A stretch of DNA of 64,000 bases from Paracoccus sp. IB05. Its GTDB lineage: Bacteria; Pseudomonadota; Alphaproteobacteria; Rhodobacterales; Rhodobacteraceae. Position numbers and translations under genes: made by a program. The notes beneath the pieces are model-generated. The model was not told where the DNA came from. It worked only from the letters and a program-made list of their open reading frames with translations, and made no database searches. This document shows positions 33,764 to 42,816 of this stretch, piece after piece. The stretch lies in NCBI RefSeq assembly GCF_016405985.1, contig NZ_JAEFCF010000001.1, positions 186,001 through 250,000 of the forward strand, read 5' to 3'. Each line of letters opens with the position of its first letter. Within the stretch, counting starts at the first letter, position 1.

Positions 33764-34591
33764 ATGACCAGATTGGCCCTTTTCGGTGCCGGTGGAAAAA
33801 TGGGGATGCGCCTGACGCGCAACCTGCTGTCCAGCGATTTCGATGTGACCTATGTCGAGGTCTCAGACGCCGGACGCCAGCGCGCGAAAGACGCATATGG
33901 TGTTGAATGCGTCGGCCCGGACGAGGCGGTCAAAAACGCCGAAGTCGTGGTGCTTGCCGTGCCCGATACCGCCATTGGCGCGGTCGCCCGCGATATCGTG
34001 CCGAAGCTGAACCCCGGCACGATGGTGGTTTGCCTGGACGCCGCGGCGCCATTTGCTGATCACCTCCCCGAGCGCGCCGATATCACCTATTTCGTGACCC
34101 ATCCCTGCCACCCGCCGATCTTCAATGACGAATCCACTCCGGAAGGCCGCAAGGATCATTTCGGCGGCATCGCAGCGCAGCAAGGCGTGGTGAATGCGCT
34201 GATGCAGGGGCCGGAAGAGCACTATGCTCTGGGCGAGAAAGTCGCGAAAACCATCTACGCGCCGGTTGCCCGCAGCCACCGCGTCACGGTCGAGCAGATG
34301 GCCTATCTTGAACCAGGCCTCTCGGAAACTGTCTGTGCGTCGTTGCTGGTGGTGATGCGCGAGGCGATGGATGAGGTCATCAAGACCGGTGTGAGCTATG
34401 ACTGCGCCCGCGACTTCCTGCTCGGCCATATGAACATCCTCGGCGCGGTGATCTTCGACGAGGTTCCGGGACAGTTCTCGGATGCCTGCAACAAGGCGAT
34501 CGAATTCGGCAAGCCGGTGCTGATGCGTGACGACTGGAAGCGGGTTTTTGATTTCGAGGAGATCAAGGCCTCGATCATCCGCATCACCTGA
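33764..34591 (+). CDS. apnO: D-apionate oxidoisomerase-like dehydrogenase (ApnO-like)
   Basis: The 275-residue NAD(P)-dependent enzyme has the Rossmann start MTRLALFGAGGKMGMRLTR and a 6-phosphogluconate-dehydrogenase-type C-terminal helical domain (LGHMNILGAVIFDEVPGQFS). THPCHPPIFNDE and LEPGLSETVC lie between them. In D-apiose/D-apionate catabolism, ApnO converts D-apionate to 3-oxo-isoapionate with reduction of NAD+. The assignment rests on this fold plus the two genes that follow: a RuBisCO-like protein and a four-carbon-acid-sugar-type kinase, the same trio described for apionate pathways. ATG 33764 has GAGGAGAGAG upstream. Other branched sugar acids remain possible substrates. Confidence 0.72.
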   Translation: MTRLALFGAGGKMGMRLTRNLLSSDFDVTYVEVSDAGRQRAKDAYGVECVGPDEAVKNAEVVVLAVPDTAIGAVARDIVPKLNPGTMVVCLDAAAPFADHLPERADITYFVTHPCHPPIFNDESTPEGRKDHFGGIAAQQGVVNALMQGPEEHYALGEKVAKTIYAPVARSHRVTVEQMAYLEPGLSETVCASLLVVMREAMDEVIKTGVSYDCARDFLLGHMNILGAVIFDEVPGQFSDACNKAIEFGKPVLMRDDWKRVFDFEEIKASIIRIT

Positions 34592-34677
34592 AAAGGTGAA
34601 AGACCACCTGCCGCGCCCCGCCTCCTCCCCCCGGCGCGGCGGGTGCACCTCGTGACCGGGGAGGGGCGAGGAAGACC

Positions 34678-35937
34678 ATGGCCCAGGACCAGATCCGCTT
34701 TCACTACCTGATCGAGACACCGGACGACCCCGAGCGGATGGCGGTGAAAATCGCGACCGATCAGTCGACCGGAACGTTTACCGATCTGCCGGGCGAGACC
34801 GCGGATGTGAAGGCGCGCTGCGCCGCGCGCGTGGTTTTGGTGACCGAACTGGAACCGGCGCAGGTCCCGGCCTGGCCGACCGATGCGCCCGGGCCGTTTC
34901 GCCGCGCCAATGTGGGGATCGACTTTCCGCTGGAAAGTATCGGGACGGATTTCGCCTCGCTGCAAACCATTGGGATCAATGCGCTTTATGCGACGCGTGG
35001 CCTGACGGGCGCGCGGCTTCTGGATATCGAATTGCCCCAGGCCTATGCGTCGCATCCCGGCCCGCAATTCGGGGTCGAGGGGTCTTACCGGCTCTGCGGC
35101 CTCGATTTTCCGGCAAAAACGCCGATCATTGCCTCGATCATCAAGCCGTCGCTGGGCCTTCTGCCCGAAGAGGTTGCGGGCATGGTGCGCGAGCTGTGCG
35201 AGGCGGGGGTTGATTTCATCAAGGATGATGAAAAGCTGACCTCGCCCGCTTATTCGCCCTTTGACGACCGGGTGGCGGCGATCATGCGGGTGATTGATGA
35301 TCATGCGCAGAAGACCGGCAAAAAGGTGGTCTATGCCTTTGGTCTGTCTTCGGCTGATCCGGAAGAAATGCTGCGCCGCCATGATGTGGTGGTGAAACAT
35401 GGCGGCCAGGCGGCGGTGGTCAATATCAATTCCATCGGCTATGGCGGCATGACGTTCTTGCGCCGCCGTTCACAGCTTGCGCTGCATGCACATCGGAATG
35501 GCTGGGATCTGATGACCCGCCACCCGGCGATTGGCATGGCGTTCCGGCCCTATCAGAAGATCTGGCGCCTGCTGGGTGTTGACCAGTTTCAGATCAACGG
35601 CATCGCCGCGAAATACTGGGAACCGGATGAAAGCTTCCTGCGCAGTTTCAAAGATATGGCCGAGCCGATTTTCTCGCCCTCGGACCGCGCATTGCCGGTT
35701 TGCGGGTCGGGGCAATGGGGCGGTCAGGCGACCGCGACATATCAGGGCACCGGCGGCGCGCTGGATCTGATGTATCTCGGCGGCGGCGGCATTCACGGCC
35801 ATCCGATGGGGGCTGCGGGTGGTGTGCGCGCGATCCGCCAGGCCTGGGAGGCGGCGGCTTTGGGCATCGCGCTTGAGACCCATGCGCTGACCCATCCCGA
35901 ACTCGCGGCCTCGCTGGCGAAATTCGGGAAGAAGTGA
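34678..35937 (+). CDS. RuBisCO-like protein, probable 3-oxo-isoapionate-4-phosphate transcarboxylase/hydrolase or decarboxylase
   Basis: The 419-residue form IV RuBisCO-like protein keeps the KPSLGL loop with K156 and the metal site KDDE at 182-185 (carbamylatable Lys182). The glycine-rich phosphate loops (YLGGGGIHGHPMGAAGG) are also present. It is not a CO2-fixing enzyme: other active-site elements differ and neighbours are catabolic. Next to ApnO- and OiaK-like genes it fits OiaT (cleaving 3-oxo-isoapionate-4-phosphate to glycolate and 3-phosphoglycerate) or OiaX (decarboxylating it to L-erythrulose-1-phosphate); sequence reading alone cannot tell these apart. AGGAAG precedes ATG 34678. It overlaps the kinase gene by 4 bp. 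Confidence 0.8.
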   Translation: MAQDQIRFHYLIETPDDPERMAVKIATDQSTGTFTDLPGETADVKARCAARVVLVTELEPAQVPAWPTDAPGPFRRANVGIDFPLESIGTDFASLQTIGINALYATRGLTGARLLDIELPQAYASHPGPQFGVEGSYRLCGLDFPAKTPIIASIIKPSLGLLPEEVAGMVRELCEAGVDFIKDDEKLTSPAYSPFDDRVAAIMRVIDDHAQKTGKKVVYAFGLSSADPEEMLRRHDVVVKHGGQAAVVNINSIGYGGMTFLRRRSQLALHAHRNGWDLMTRHPAIGMAFRPYQKIWRLLGVDQFQINGIAAKYWEPDESFLRSFKDMAEPIFSPSDRALPVCGSGQWGGQATATYQGTGGALDLMYLGGGGIHGHPMGAAGGVRAIRQAWEAAALGIALETHALTHPELAASLAKFGKK

Positions 35938-37295
35938 TGTCGCAGGAATACGCGCTCGATTTCGCCTGGTATGGTGATGATTTCACCGGCGCCGCCGCCA
36001 CGATGGAGGCGCTGGCCTTTGGCGGCCTGCCGGCGGTGCTGTTTCTGGAACCGCCGACCGCAGAACAGCTCGCCCGCTTTCCCGGGCTGCGCGGGGTGGG
36101 TGTTGCCTCGACCTCGCGCACGGAAAACCCTGACTGGATGCGGGAGAACCTGCCTGGGGCCTTCCGGGCGCTGGCGGATCTGGGCGCGCGGGTGATCCAT
36201 TACAAGGTCTGCTCGACCCTCGATTCCGCACCGCATATCGGCAATATCGGATGCGCGCTTGAGATCGGGCTGGAGCTTTTTGACAATGCTTTCGTGCCGG
36301 TGGTGATCGCTGCGCCGCAGATGCGGCGGTATCAGGCCTTTGGGCATTTGTTTGCCGGGGTGGGTGCTCAGGTTCATCGGCTCGACCGCCATCCGGTGAT
36401 GGCGCATCACCCGGTGACGCCGATGGATGAGGCCGATGTCGCGCTGCATCTGTCGCGCCAGACCGATGTGGCAATCGGCTGCCTGACGCTGGAGGATTAC
36501 GCAAGCGGCGCGGATGCGGCGCTGGCCGCCCTGCTCGCCCGTGGCGTGCGGGCGGTGACTTTGGACGAGATGGATGCGGGGTCTGAGGCCGAGGCTGGCC
36601 GTCTGATCTGGCAGGTATCGGAACATGAACCCCTGTTCGCAATCGGCTCGCAAGGTGTGGAATATGCGGTGATCCGGCATCTGGTCGCGACAGGCCAGCA
36701 TGTTTTGCCGCCGCCACCCACCAGTCGTGGGCGGGCTGAGGGGCCGGTCATGGTGGTCTCGGGATCGGTCTCGCCGATTACGGCGGCACAGATCGGCTGG
36801 GCGCGCGCGAACGGTTTCACCACTTTCGCGCTGGATGCGGCGGCGATGTGCCGGGGTGAGGATGTGGTGGCACCGTTGCGCGCAGCCGCCCTGGCCGCGC
36901 TGACGGCGGGCGAGGATGTGCTGGTCCATACCGCCGAGGGGCCGCAGGATCCGGGCGTGGCCGCTCTGGCGCAGGCGCTGGCGGAAACCGGCACCGATCC
37001 GGCGGCCTTCAATCAGCGCATTGGCGAGACGCTGGGCGCCTTGCTCGCGGGTCTGACGCGCGAGGCCGGGCTGAAACGGGTGGTGATCTCGGGCGGCGAT
37101 ACATCTGGTCATGCCACGCGGCAGATGGGGATCTTCGCGCTTGAGGCGCTGGCTCCAACCATTCCGGGCGCCTCGCTGTCGCGCGCCCATGCGGCGGGCG
37201 ATTTCGACGGGCTGGAGATTGCGCTGAAAGGTGGTCAGATGGGCAGCGAGGATTACTTTGGCTGGATCCGCGAGGGGGGCGGCGCGCGCAGCTGA
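35934..37295 (+). CDS. oiaK: Four-carbon acid sugar kinase family protein, probable 3-oxo-isoapionate kinase (OiaK-like)
   Basis: The 453-residue DUF1537-type kinase has an N-terminal substrate domain with WYGDDFTGAAATMEAL (the D-D-F/L-T-G motif) and HYKVCSTLDSAPHIGNIG. The C-terminal nucleotide domain has VVSGSVSPITAAQIGWA and KRVVISGGDTSGHATRQMGI, plus LKGGQMGSEDYF. It would phosphorylate 3-oxo-isoapionate at C4 to make the substrate of the RuBisCO-like protein. Translation is coupled to that gene (ATGA). The stop codon lies in the loop of a bidirectional terminator shared with the convergent operon. Confidence 0.8.
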   Translation: MMSQEYALDFAWYGDDFTGAAATMEALAFGGLPAVLFLEPPTAEQLARFPGLRGVGVASTSRTENPDWMRENLPGAFRALADLGARVIHYKVCSTLDSAPHIGNIGCALEIGLELFDNAFVPVVIAAPQMRRYQAFGHLFAGVGAQVHRLDRHPVMAHHPVTPMDEADVALHLSRQTDVAIGCLTLEDYASGADAALAALLARGVRAVTLDEMDAGSEAEAGRLIWQVSEHEPLFAIGSQGVEYAVIRHLVATGQHVLPPPPTSRGRAEGPVMVVSGSVSPITAAQIGWARANGFTTFALDAAAMCRGEDVVAPLRAAALAALTAGEDVLVHTAEGPQDPGVAALAQALAETGTDPAAFNQRIGETLGALLAGLTREAGLKRVVISGGDTSGHATRQMGIFALEALAPTIPGASLSRAHAAGDFDGLEIALKGGQMGSEDYFGWIREGGGARS

Positions 37296-37303
37296 CGCGC
37301 GCC
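37281..37303. terminator. Bidirectional hairpin between convergent operons
   Basis: GGCGCGCG (37281-37288) pairs perfectly with CGCGCGCC (37296-37303) around a seven-base loop containing the stop of the kinase gene. It sits exactly where two operons meet tail to tail. Confidence 0.5.
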
Positions 37304-37311
37304 GGCAAAGG

Positions 37312-38460
37312 TCAGGCCGGGATGCTCAGCCATGCGCGCGCGGCAGAGGAGCGCTGGATCGTCTCGACCAGGGTCTGGATCCTGAGGCCCGCGCGGAAAT
37401 TGAAGGGCTCGGGCGCCTCGCCTGCGATGGCGCGGATATAGCCCTCGACCTCGATGGCTTTCAGATCGTTAAAGCCAAGCTGATGGCCTGGTGCCACGCA
37501 GAAACGCCCGTAAGGCGCATGATCCGGTGCGGCCTCGATCCGGCGGAAACCACGGCGGCCCGGGGCGTCATCGGTCGCGTAGAAATGCAGCTCGCTAAAG
37601 CGTTCCTGGCTGAAGGCCAGCGCGCCTTTGGTGCCGTAAACCTCGAAATCATGCTGCATCTTGCGGCCTGTCGCGATCCAGTTGCCCTCGACCGAACCCT
37701 GCGCACCGCTGGCGAAACGAACGAAGGCGCGGCCCACATCATCCACCTCGACGCGGCGGGTGCCACCTTTGCCATCGGGGCGGGATGGGATCAGCGTCAG
37801 GCAATCGCCCATCACCTCGGTGATCGGGCCGAGCAGGAATTCGGCTGTCGCCAGGGCATGGCTGCCGATATCGGCAAGCGCGCCGCCCCCCGCCGGGTCA
37901 TGGCGGAAGGTCCAGGGCCCGTTCGGGTCAGCCATGTAATCCTCGGCGTGAAGACCGCGATAGCCCCGGATCTCGCCCAGCTCGCCACCCGCGATCATGT
38001 CGCGCGCCAGCCGCAGCATCGGGTTGCACAGATAGTTGAAGCCGACCTGGGTTTTCACCCCGGCCTTTTCGGCGGCCAGCGTCATCTCCAGCGCGTCTGT
38101 GGCAAGCGGCGCCAGCGGTTTCTCGCAATAGACATGTTTTCCGGCCGCAATCGCCGCCAGCGACATTTCCTTATGCAAAGCATTCGGCGCGGTGATCGAG
38201 ATCAGGTCGATTTCCGGGTTTTTCACCAGGTCGCGCCAGTCGGTTGTCCAATGCGCGAAGCCCAGTTCGCGCGCGGCACGGGTGGCGGTTTCGACCGTCA
38301 CATCGGCCACGGTGTGCAGCTCGAGGTCATAGGGCAGCTCGAATACTTTCGGCGCCGAGGTGAAGCCGAAGACATGGGCCTTGCCCATGAAGCCGGTGCC
38401 GATCAGGCCGATCCGGAGTTTGGGTTTATCCGTGATTTGATTAGCTGGCATTGGCGACAT
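37312..38460 (-). CDS. Gfo/Idh/MocA family oxidoreductase (possible D-apiose dehydrogenase)
   Basis: The 382-residue NAD(P)-dependent sugar dehydrogenase has the Rossmann motif IGLIGTGFMGKAHVFG, the catalytic-Lys motif VYCEKPLAPLA, and GGGALADIGSHALATAEFLLG in the C-terminal fold. D-apiose dehydrogenase ApsD belongs to this family, and the gene ends beside the apionate-type trio, so ApsD is a reasonable candidate. An inositol derivative is the alternative, since it is the last gene of the iolG operon. Start may be 38460 or 38451; both overlap the end of the upstream gene. Confidence 0.8.
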   Translation of the reverse strand: MSPMPANQITDKPKLRIGLIGTGFMGKAHVFGFTSAPKVFELPYDLELHTVADVTVETATRAARELGFAHWTTDWRDLVKNPEIDLISITAPNALHKEMSLAAIAAGKHVYCEKPLAPLATDALEMTLAAEKAGVKTQVGFNYLCNPMLRLARDMIAGGELGEIRGYRGLHAEDYMADPNGPWTFRHDPAGGGALADIGSHALATAEFLLGPITEVMGDCLTLIPSRPDGKGGTRRVEVDDVGRAFVRFASGAQGSVEGNWIATGRKMQHDFEVYGTKGALAFSQERFSELHFYATDDAPGRRGFRRIEAAPDHAPYGRFCVAPGHQLGFNDLKAIEVEGYIRAIAGEAPEPFNFRAGLRIQTLVETIQRSSAARAWLSIPA

Positions 38461-39418
38461 CCCGGTTGACGATAAGCTGCGGGTCGATGCTGCCCGCAAG
38501 GTAATTGACCGCATTCTCGATCGAGGAAACCGCCATTCGCGCCGCGCATTCGGCGGTGAGGCCGGCAATATGCGGTGACAGCACCGCATTGGGCAGATCG
38601 AACAGCGGAATATGCCGGGTAGGGGGTTCCTCGGCAAAGACATCCAGACCGGCGGCACCAATCTGGCCCGAGATCAGCGCCGCCGTCAGCGCGTCTTCAT
38701 CGACCACTCCGCCGCGCGCGGTATTGGCGAGAACAACGCCGGGTTTCATCAGCGCGATCTCTGCGGCGCCAATGGTCGGGTGCTCGGCTTTCGGCACATG
38801 GACCGAGATGCAATCGGCCCAGGCCAGCGCCTCGGCGAGGGCGGTGACCTCGGCCACCGGGCCCTTCGGCCAGCCACTGCGCGAGAGCCAGGGGTCATAG
38901 GCGCGGATCTTCATGTCAAACCCCGCCGCCATTTTCGCCAGCCGCTGGCCGGTGCGGCCATAGCCGATGATCAGGAGGTTCTTGTCGGAAATCTCATGCG
39001 CTTCCAGCCGGTTGCGCCAGTTCCATTCGGACGGCTCGCGTACAGCGCGGTCGGCGAGCAGCACGCGTTTCGCGCCCGCGAGCAGCTGCATCATCGCATG
39101 TTCTGCAACCGAGACCGAATTGACATCGCCCACGATGGTCAGCGCGATGCCGCGCGCATTCAGCGCCGCAAGATCCACGGAATCGTAGCCGACCCCATGG
39201 CGCGAGACCACTTTCAGCCGCTCTGCTTTGGCGATGGTCGCGGCGGAAAGCGGCTGGGTGCGGATCACCAGCGCATCCGCCTTATGGATCAGCGCGGCGC
39301 AGGAAGGCTCGGAGACCTCTTCGACATAGTCGATGGTGAAGCCCTTCGTCTTCAGAACCTCCAGCAGCGCGGTGCCCGAAGGATGCAGCTTTCCGGCGAT
39401 CAGGAGATGCGGCATCAA
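38441..39418 (-). CDS. D-isomer-specific 2-hydroxyacid dehydrogenase
   Basis: The 325-residue protein has NAD-binding motif GYGRTGQRLA and catalytic Arg in NTARGGVVDE, Glu in DVFAEEPP and His in SPHIAG. The family reduces 2-keto acids such as hydroxypyruvate or glyoxylate, or oxidises 3-phosphoglycerate. Within this operon, which also encodes an aldolase and an aldehyde dehydrogenase, it probably handles a two- to four-carbon hydroxy acid from sugar-acid cleavage. It overlaps the aldolase gene by 4 bp upstream. Confidence 0.87.
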   Translation of the reverse strand: MMPHLLIAGKLHPSGTALLEVLKTKGFTIDYVEEVSEPSCAALIHKADALVIRTQPLSAATIAKAERLKVVSRHGVGYDSVDLAALNARGIALTIVGDVNSVSVAEHAMMQLLAGAKRVLLADRAVREPSEWNWRNRLEAHEISDKNLLIIGYGRTGQRLAKMAAGFDMKIRAYDPWLSRSGWPKGPVAEVTALAEALAWADCISVHVPKAEHPTIGAAEIALMKPGVVLANTARGGVVDEDALTAALISGQIGAAGLDVFAEEPPTRHIPLFDLPNAVLSPHIAGLTAECAARMAVSSIENAVNYLAGSIDPQLIVNRDVANAS

Positions 39419-40224
39419 TAGCCCCCTTTCGCGGCAATGGGGGCGGGGGCGGCACCGGTCAGATCACGCCATTTCGCGACCGAGGCCGATGCGGCGGCTG
39501 CCAGCAGCCGCGAGTCGCCGCCGACCGTGGTCAGATCGAACCCCCAGCCGATCGCACGGGCGGCGTAATCGGGAGTGCCGCAATGCAGGCAGGCCCGGAT
39601 ATTGTTTGCCTTGCAGACCGCGAGGATGTGCTGGATCAGCGCGATCAGCTCCGGCTCTTCGCGATCAAAGCCGATGGGGTGCTTTGTGCCGGTGGTGCCA
39701 AGCGTCAGATCGGCGGGGCCGATATAGATGCCGTCAAGGCCGGGGGTCGCGGCGATGGATTCAAGATTGTCGACACCGCCCTGGGTCTCGATCATCGCGA
39801 GCGCCAGCACCTGGTCATTCGCCGCCGACCCATAGCCACCATAAGCCACTGCCGCGCGGGTCGGGCCATAGCTGCGCTGCCCATGCGGCGGGTAGCGCGT
39901 GTAGCTGACGAATTCGGCGGCCTCGGCGGCGGAATTGACCATCGGGCAGATGATGCCCTGGGCGCCGGCATCCAGCGCCTTCATGATCGCGCCGGGCTCG
40001 CGCCAGGGCACGCGGACCATCGGCGTCACACCCGAGGCGCGCATCGCCTGCAGCATGGGCAGCACCGCCGTGTAGTCCAGCGCACCATGCTGCGCGTCGA
40101 TTGTGATGCTGTCATAGCCCTGCGCCGCCATGATCTCGGCGGTGAAGGTGTTGCCGATCGAGAGCCAGCCATTGATGGCGGCGCGCCCTTCGGACCACTG
40201 TTGTTTCAGCCGGTTGGTGAACAT
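39415..40224 (-). CDS. HpcH/HpaI-type class II aldolase
   Basis: The 269-residue TIM-barrel protein has GWLSIGNTFTAEIMAAQGYD, DAQHGALDY, VRVPWREPGAIMKALDAGAQGIICPMV (read in parts), the metal Glu in AMIETQGGVDN, and GIYIGPADLTLG. Family members cleave 2-keto-3-deoxy acids or 4-hydroxy-2-oxo acids to pyruvate and an aldehyde. The adjacent aldehyde dehydrogenase could oxidise the aldehyde. The true substrate cannot be read from sequence. Confidence 0.87.
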   Translation of the reverse strand: MFTNRLKQQWSEGRAAINGWLSIGNTFTAEIMAAQGYDSITIDAQHGALDYTAVLPMLQAMRASGVTPMVRVPWREPGAIMKALDAGAQGIICPMVNSAAEAAEFVSYTRYPPHGQRSYGPTRAAVAYGGYGSAANDQVLALAMIETQGGVDNLESIAATPGLDGIYIGPADLTLGTTGTKHPIGFDREEPELIALIQHILAVCKANNIRACLHCGTPDYAARAIGWGFDLTTVGGDSRLLAAAASASVAKWRDLTGAAPAPIAAKGGY

Positions 40225-40267
40225 GCCGGTTCCTTTATAAGCGCGATCTGGCCAGAACGGGGTTTAG

Positions 40268-41698
40268 TCAGAACAGGATTTGGGCGAGTTTGGTGTCGAG
40301 ATAGTCGCGGATCCCTTCGGACCCGCCTTCGCGGCCCATGCCGGACTGGTTGGTGCCGCCGAAGGGCGCCTCGGAGGCTGCAAGGGCAAAGCTGTTGATC
40401 CCGACCATGCCGGATTTCAGCGCAGCCGTGACGCGCCGCGCGCGCTCGGGCGAGCGGGTGAAGGCATAGGCCGAAAGCCCCATGTCGGAGGCATTGGCGC
40501 GGGCGATGACCTCGTCTTCGCCCGAGAACCGGGTGATCGCGGCGATGGGGCCGAAGTTTTCCTCAGAAAAGACTCGCATCTCGTCGCGCACATCGGTCAG
40601 CACGGTCGGCTCGTAGAAATGGCCGGTGTTCAGATGGGCGGGGCGGCGACCGCCAAGTTTCAGGGTTGCGCCTGCGGTGAGCGCGTCGGCAACGATCGTT
40701 TCGATTTCTGAAAGGCGCCCGGCATTGATCAGGGGGCCCATGCCGGTTTCCGGGTCCATACCATCGCCCACTTTGATCTTTGCGGCGCGGGCGACAAAGC
40801 CCTCGACAAAGGCGTCATGCAGGCTTTCATGCACAAAGAAACGGTCGGCAGTCACACAGACCTGGCCCGCATTGGCGTATTTGGTCGCAACGGAAAGATC
40901 GAGCGCGGCCTCCAGATCGGCATCATCGAAGATGATCAGCGGCGCATTGCCGCCCAGCTCCATCGAGACCTTTTTCACGGTTTCCGCCGCGTCGCGGATC
41001 ATCTGCTGACCCACCCGGGTCGAGCCAGTGAGCGAGACCTTGCGCACCCGCTCATCAGCCATGATCGGTGCATAGGTGTCGGCGGTTGATCCGACCACCA
41101 GCCCGACCGCGCCATCCGGCAGGCCAGCAGCGCGCAGGCAATCGACGATCACCATCGCCACGCCCGGGGTCTGCGACGACGGGCGCAGCACAACCGGGCA
41201 ACCGGCGGCGAGCGCCGGTGCCAGCTTGCGCGCCGGCAAAGCTGCGGGGAAATTCCAGGCGGTAAAAGCGCCGACGATGCCGACCGGCTCATGGCTGATT
41301 TCGAACCGTCCGCCGGGCACCCGGCTGTCGACAATCCGGCCATAGATCCGCCGCGCCTCTTCAGCATACCAGCGGAACTGATCACAGGCGAGCACCCATT
41401 CCCGGCCTGCCTGGGCGATGGGCTTCCCGGTCTCGAGCGAGATCATCCGCGCGCCTTCATCGGCGCGGCGGATCATCTCATCGGCGGCGCGGTGCAGCGC
41501 GTCGGCACGGCCGAAACCGCCCATGGCACGCAACGGCCCCTGCGCCAGCGCCGCCGCATCCAGCGCCGCGCAAGTCTGCGCGACCGAGGCGAAAGCAACC
41601 GCGCCAAGAGAGACGCCGGAGACCGGAGAGTATACCTCTCCCGCGGTGGCGCCGGGGATCCAGGCGCCACCTGTGAACAGGCCGAAATTGTCGTACAT
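40268..41698 (-). CDS. NAD(P)-dependent aldehyde dehydrogenase (succinate-semialdehyde dehydrogenase-like)
   Basis: The 476-residue protein has FTAWNFPAALPARKLAPALA, the Glu-containing MELGGNAPLI, and the catalytic Cys in NAGQVCVTADRFFVH. The pattern fits the GabD/SSADH-like class rather than methylmalonate-semialdehyde dehydrogenase (IolA). It is the second gene of the minus-strand iolG operon, starting 4 bp after the iolG stop. It likely oxidises an aldehyde formed by the aldolase or another step. Confidence 0.87.
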   Translation of the reverse strand: MYDNFGLFTGGAWIPGATAGEVYSPVSGVSLGAVAFASVAQTCAALDAAALAQGPLRAMGGFGRADALHRAADEMIRRADEGARMISLETGKPIAQAGREWVLACDQFRWYAEEARRIYGRIVDSRVPGGRFEISHEPVGIVGAFTAWNFPAALPARKLAPALAAGCPVVLRPSSQTPGVAMVIVDCLRAAGLPDGAVGLVVGSTADTYAPIMADERVRKVSLTGSTRVGQQMIRDAAETVKKVSMELGGNAPLIIFDDADLEAALDLSVATKYANAGQVCVTADRFFVHESLHDAFVEGFVARAAKIKVGDGMDPETGMGPLINAGRLSEIETIVADALTAGATLKLGGRRPAHLNTGHFYEPTVLTDVRDEMRVFSEENFGPIAAITRFSGEDEVIARANASDMGLSAYAFTRSPERARRVTAALKSGMVGINSFALAASEAPFGGTNQSGMGREGGSEGIRDYLDTKLAQILF

Positions 41699-41702
41699 GG
41701 GG

Positions 41703-42710
41703 TTACCCGATGTCTTTCGTGAGGATGGTGCGGCCTTCGGCCACTGATCTGATCGCGGCCTCGGCGAGGATCAGCGCCTGGCGACCGTCTTCAAAAGTCA
41801 TCGGCGGCGCGATGCCGTTTTCGACCGCATCGACAAAGGCGCCAATCTCGGCGGCGAAGGCGTCGTCATAACGCTCGATGAAGAAGTTCAGGAGCGGCGG
41901 CGCGGCCTCGGTCTGTTCGGCGTTGAACAGGCGCACTTTGGTCATGGCGTGGTTTTCCGAGATCGCCATGCCTTTAGATCCGAAGGCCTCGACCCGCTGG
42001 TCATAGCCATAGACCGCGCGGCGCGAATTGTTGATGATCGCCTGCTTGCCAGAGGCGGTTTTCAGCACCACGGTGACAGTGTCGTAATCGCCAAGCTTTT
42101 CCATCAATCCGGGCTTCACGAGGCGCGAGCCGGTGGCGGAAACCTCGGTCACATCCTCGCCCAGCATGAAACGCGCCATGTCGAAATCATGAATCGTCAT
42201 GTCGCGGAAGATGCCGCCCGAAACCTCCATATAGGCATCGGGTGCCATGTCGGGGTCGCGTGACGTGATGATGACCTGGTGCAGATCACCGATCTGGCCC
42301 GAGGCAATCGCAGCCTGCACGCCCCCATGGCCTTTGTCCATCCGGCGCACGAAGCCGAGCATGATCGGAACGCTTGTGCCTTTGATCTTTGCAGCGCAGG
42401 CATTGACGCGGGCGAGCGACAGATCAATCGGCTTTTCGCACAAAGCGGGCTTGCCGGCGGCGACCGCGGCCTCGATCAGATCGGCATGGGTGGCGGTCGA
42501 AGAGGCAATAAGAATTGCATCGACATCTTTCGACGCGATCAGCGCTTCGGCGCTGTCGAACCGGGTCACACCCAGTTTTTGGGCCACTTCGGCGGCAGAT
42601 GGGGTATGAATATCATAGACACCGGCGAGTGTCGCACGCGGGTGTGCTGCGATGTTTTCGGCATGCATACGGCCAATTCGGCCCGTGCCGATTACTGCAA
42701 TCCTGAGCAT
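41703..42710 (-). CDS. iolG: myo-Inositol 2-dehydrogenase
   Basis: The 335-residue Gfo/Idh/MocA enzyme oxidises myo-inositol to 2-keto-myo-inositol (scyllo-inosose), the entry step of inositol breakdown. Motifs: VIGTGRIGRMHAENIA, the catalytic-Lys motif ALCEKPIDL, and SGGIFRDMTIHDFDMARFML, which is typical of IolG. It diverges from iolD, with a 106-bp control region holding an 18-bp dyad just upstream of its start. It heads a minus-strand operon of five genes. Confidence 0.92.
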   Translation of the reverse strand: MLRIAVIGTGRIGRMHAENIAAHPRATLAGVYDIHTPSAAEVAQKLGVTRFDSAEALIASKDVDAILIASSTATHADLIEAAVAAGKPALCEKPIDLSLARVNACAAKIKGTSVPIMLGFVRRMDKGHGGVQAAIASGQIGDLHQVIITSRDPDMAPDAYMEVSGGIFRDMTIHDFDMARFMLGEDVTEVSATGSRLVKPGLMEKLGDYDTVTVVLKTASGKQAIINNSRRAVYGYDQRVEAFGSKGMAISENHAMTKVRLFNAEQTEAAPPLLNFFIERYDDAFAAEIGAFVDAVENGIAPPMTFEDGRQALILAEAAIRSVAEGRTILTKDIG

Positions 42711-42731
42711 TGAGTCTCCTCCTCAACTTTG

Positions 42732-42749
42732 TTGCAATAATCATTGCTA
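42732..42749. promoter_or_regulatory. LacI-type operator site a (iolG/iolD control region)
   Basis: TTGCAAT-AATC-ATTGCTA is a near-perfect dyad 22 bp from the iolG start and 67 bp from the iolD start. Three similar 18-bp sites occur at 55206, 57709 and 59141. A weaker related dyad (TGCAT-N8-ATGCA) follows at 42756-42773. Confidence 0.65.
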
Positions 42750-42816
42750 TGACGTTGCATTGTCAATATGCATTCCGTAAGCATTGAGAAAAGATACATC
42801 CGCAGGAGGAGGCGAG

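Noticed and set aside
34678-35937. True carbon-fixing RuBisCO
   Set aside because: Length, residue pattern and catabolic neighbours point to a form IV RuBisCO-like protein; no Calvin-cycle genes are present.
40268-41698. IolA (methylmalonate-semialdehyde dehydrogenase)
   Set aside because: Motifs fit the succinate-semialdehyde class; the CoA-dependent MmsA signature was not seen.
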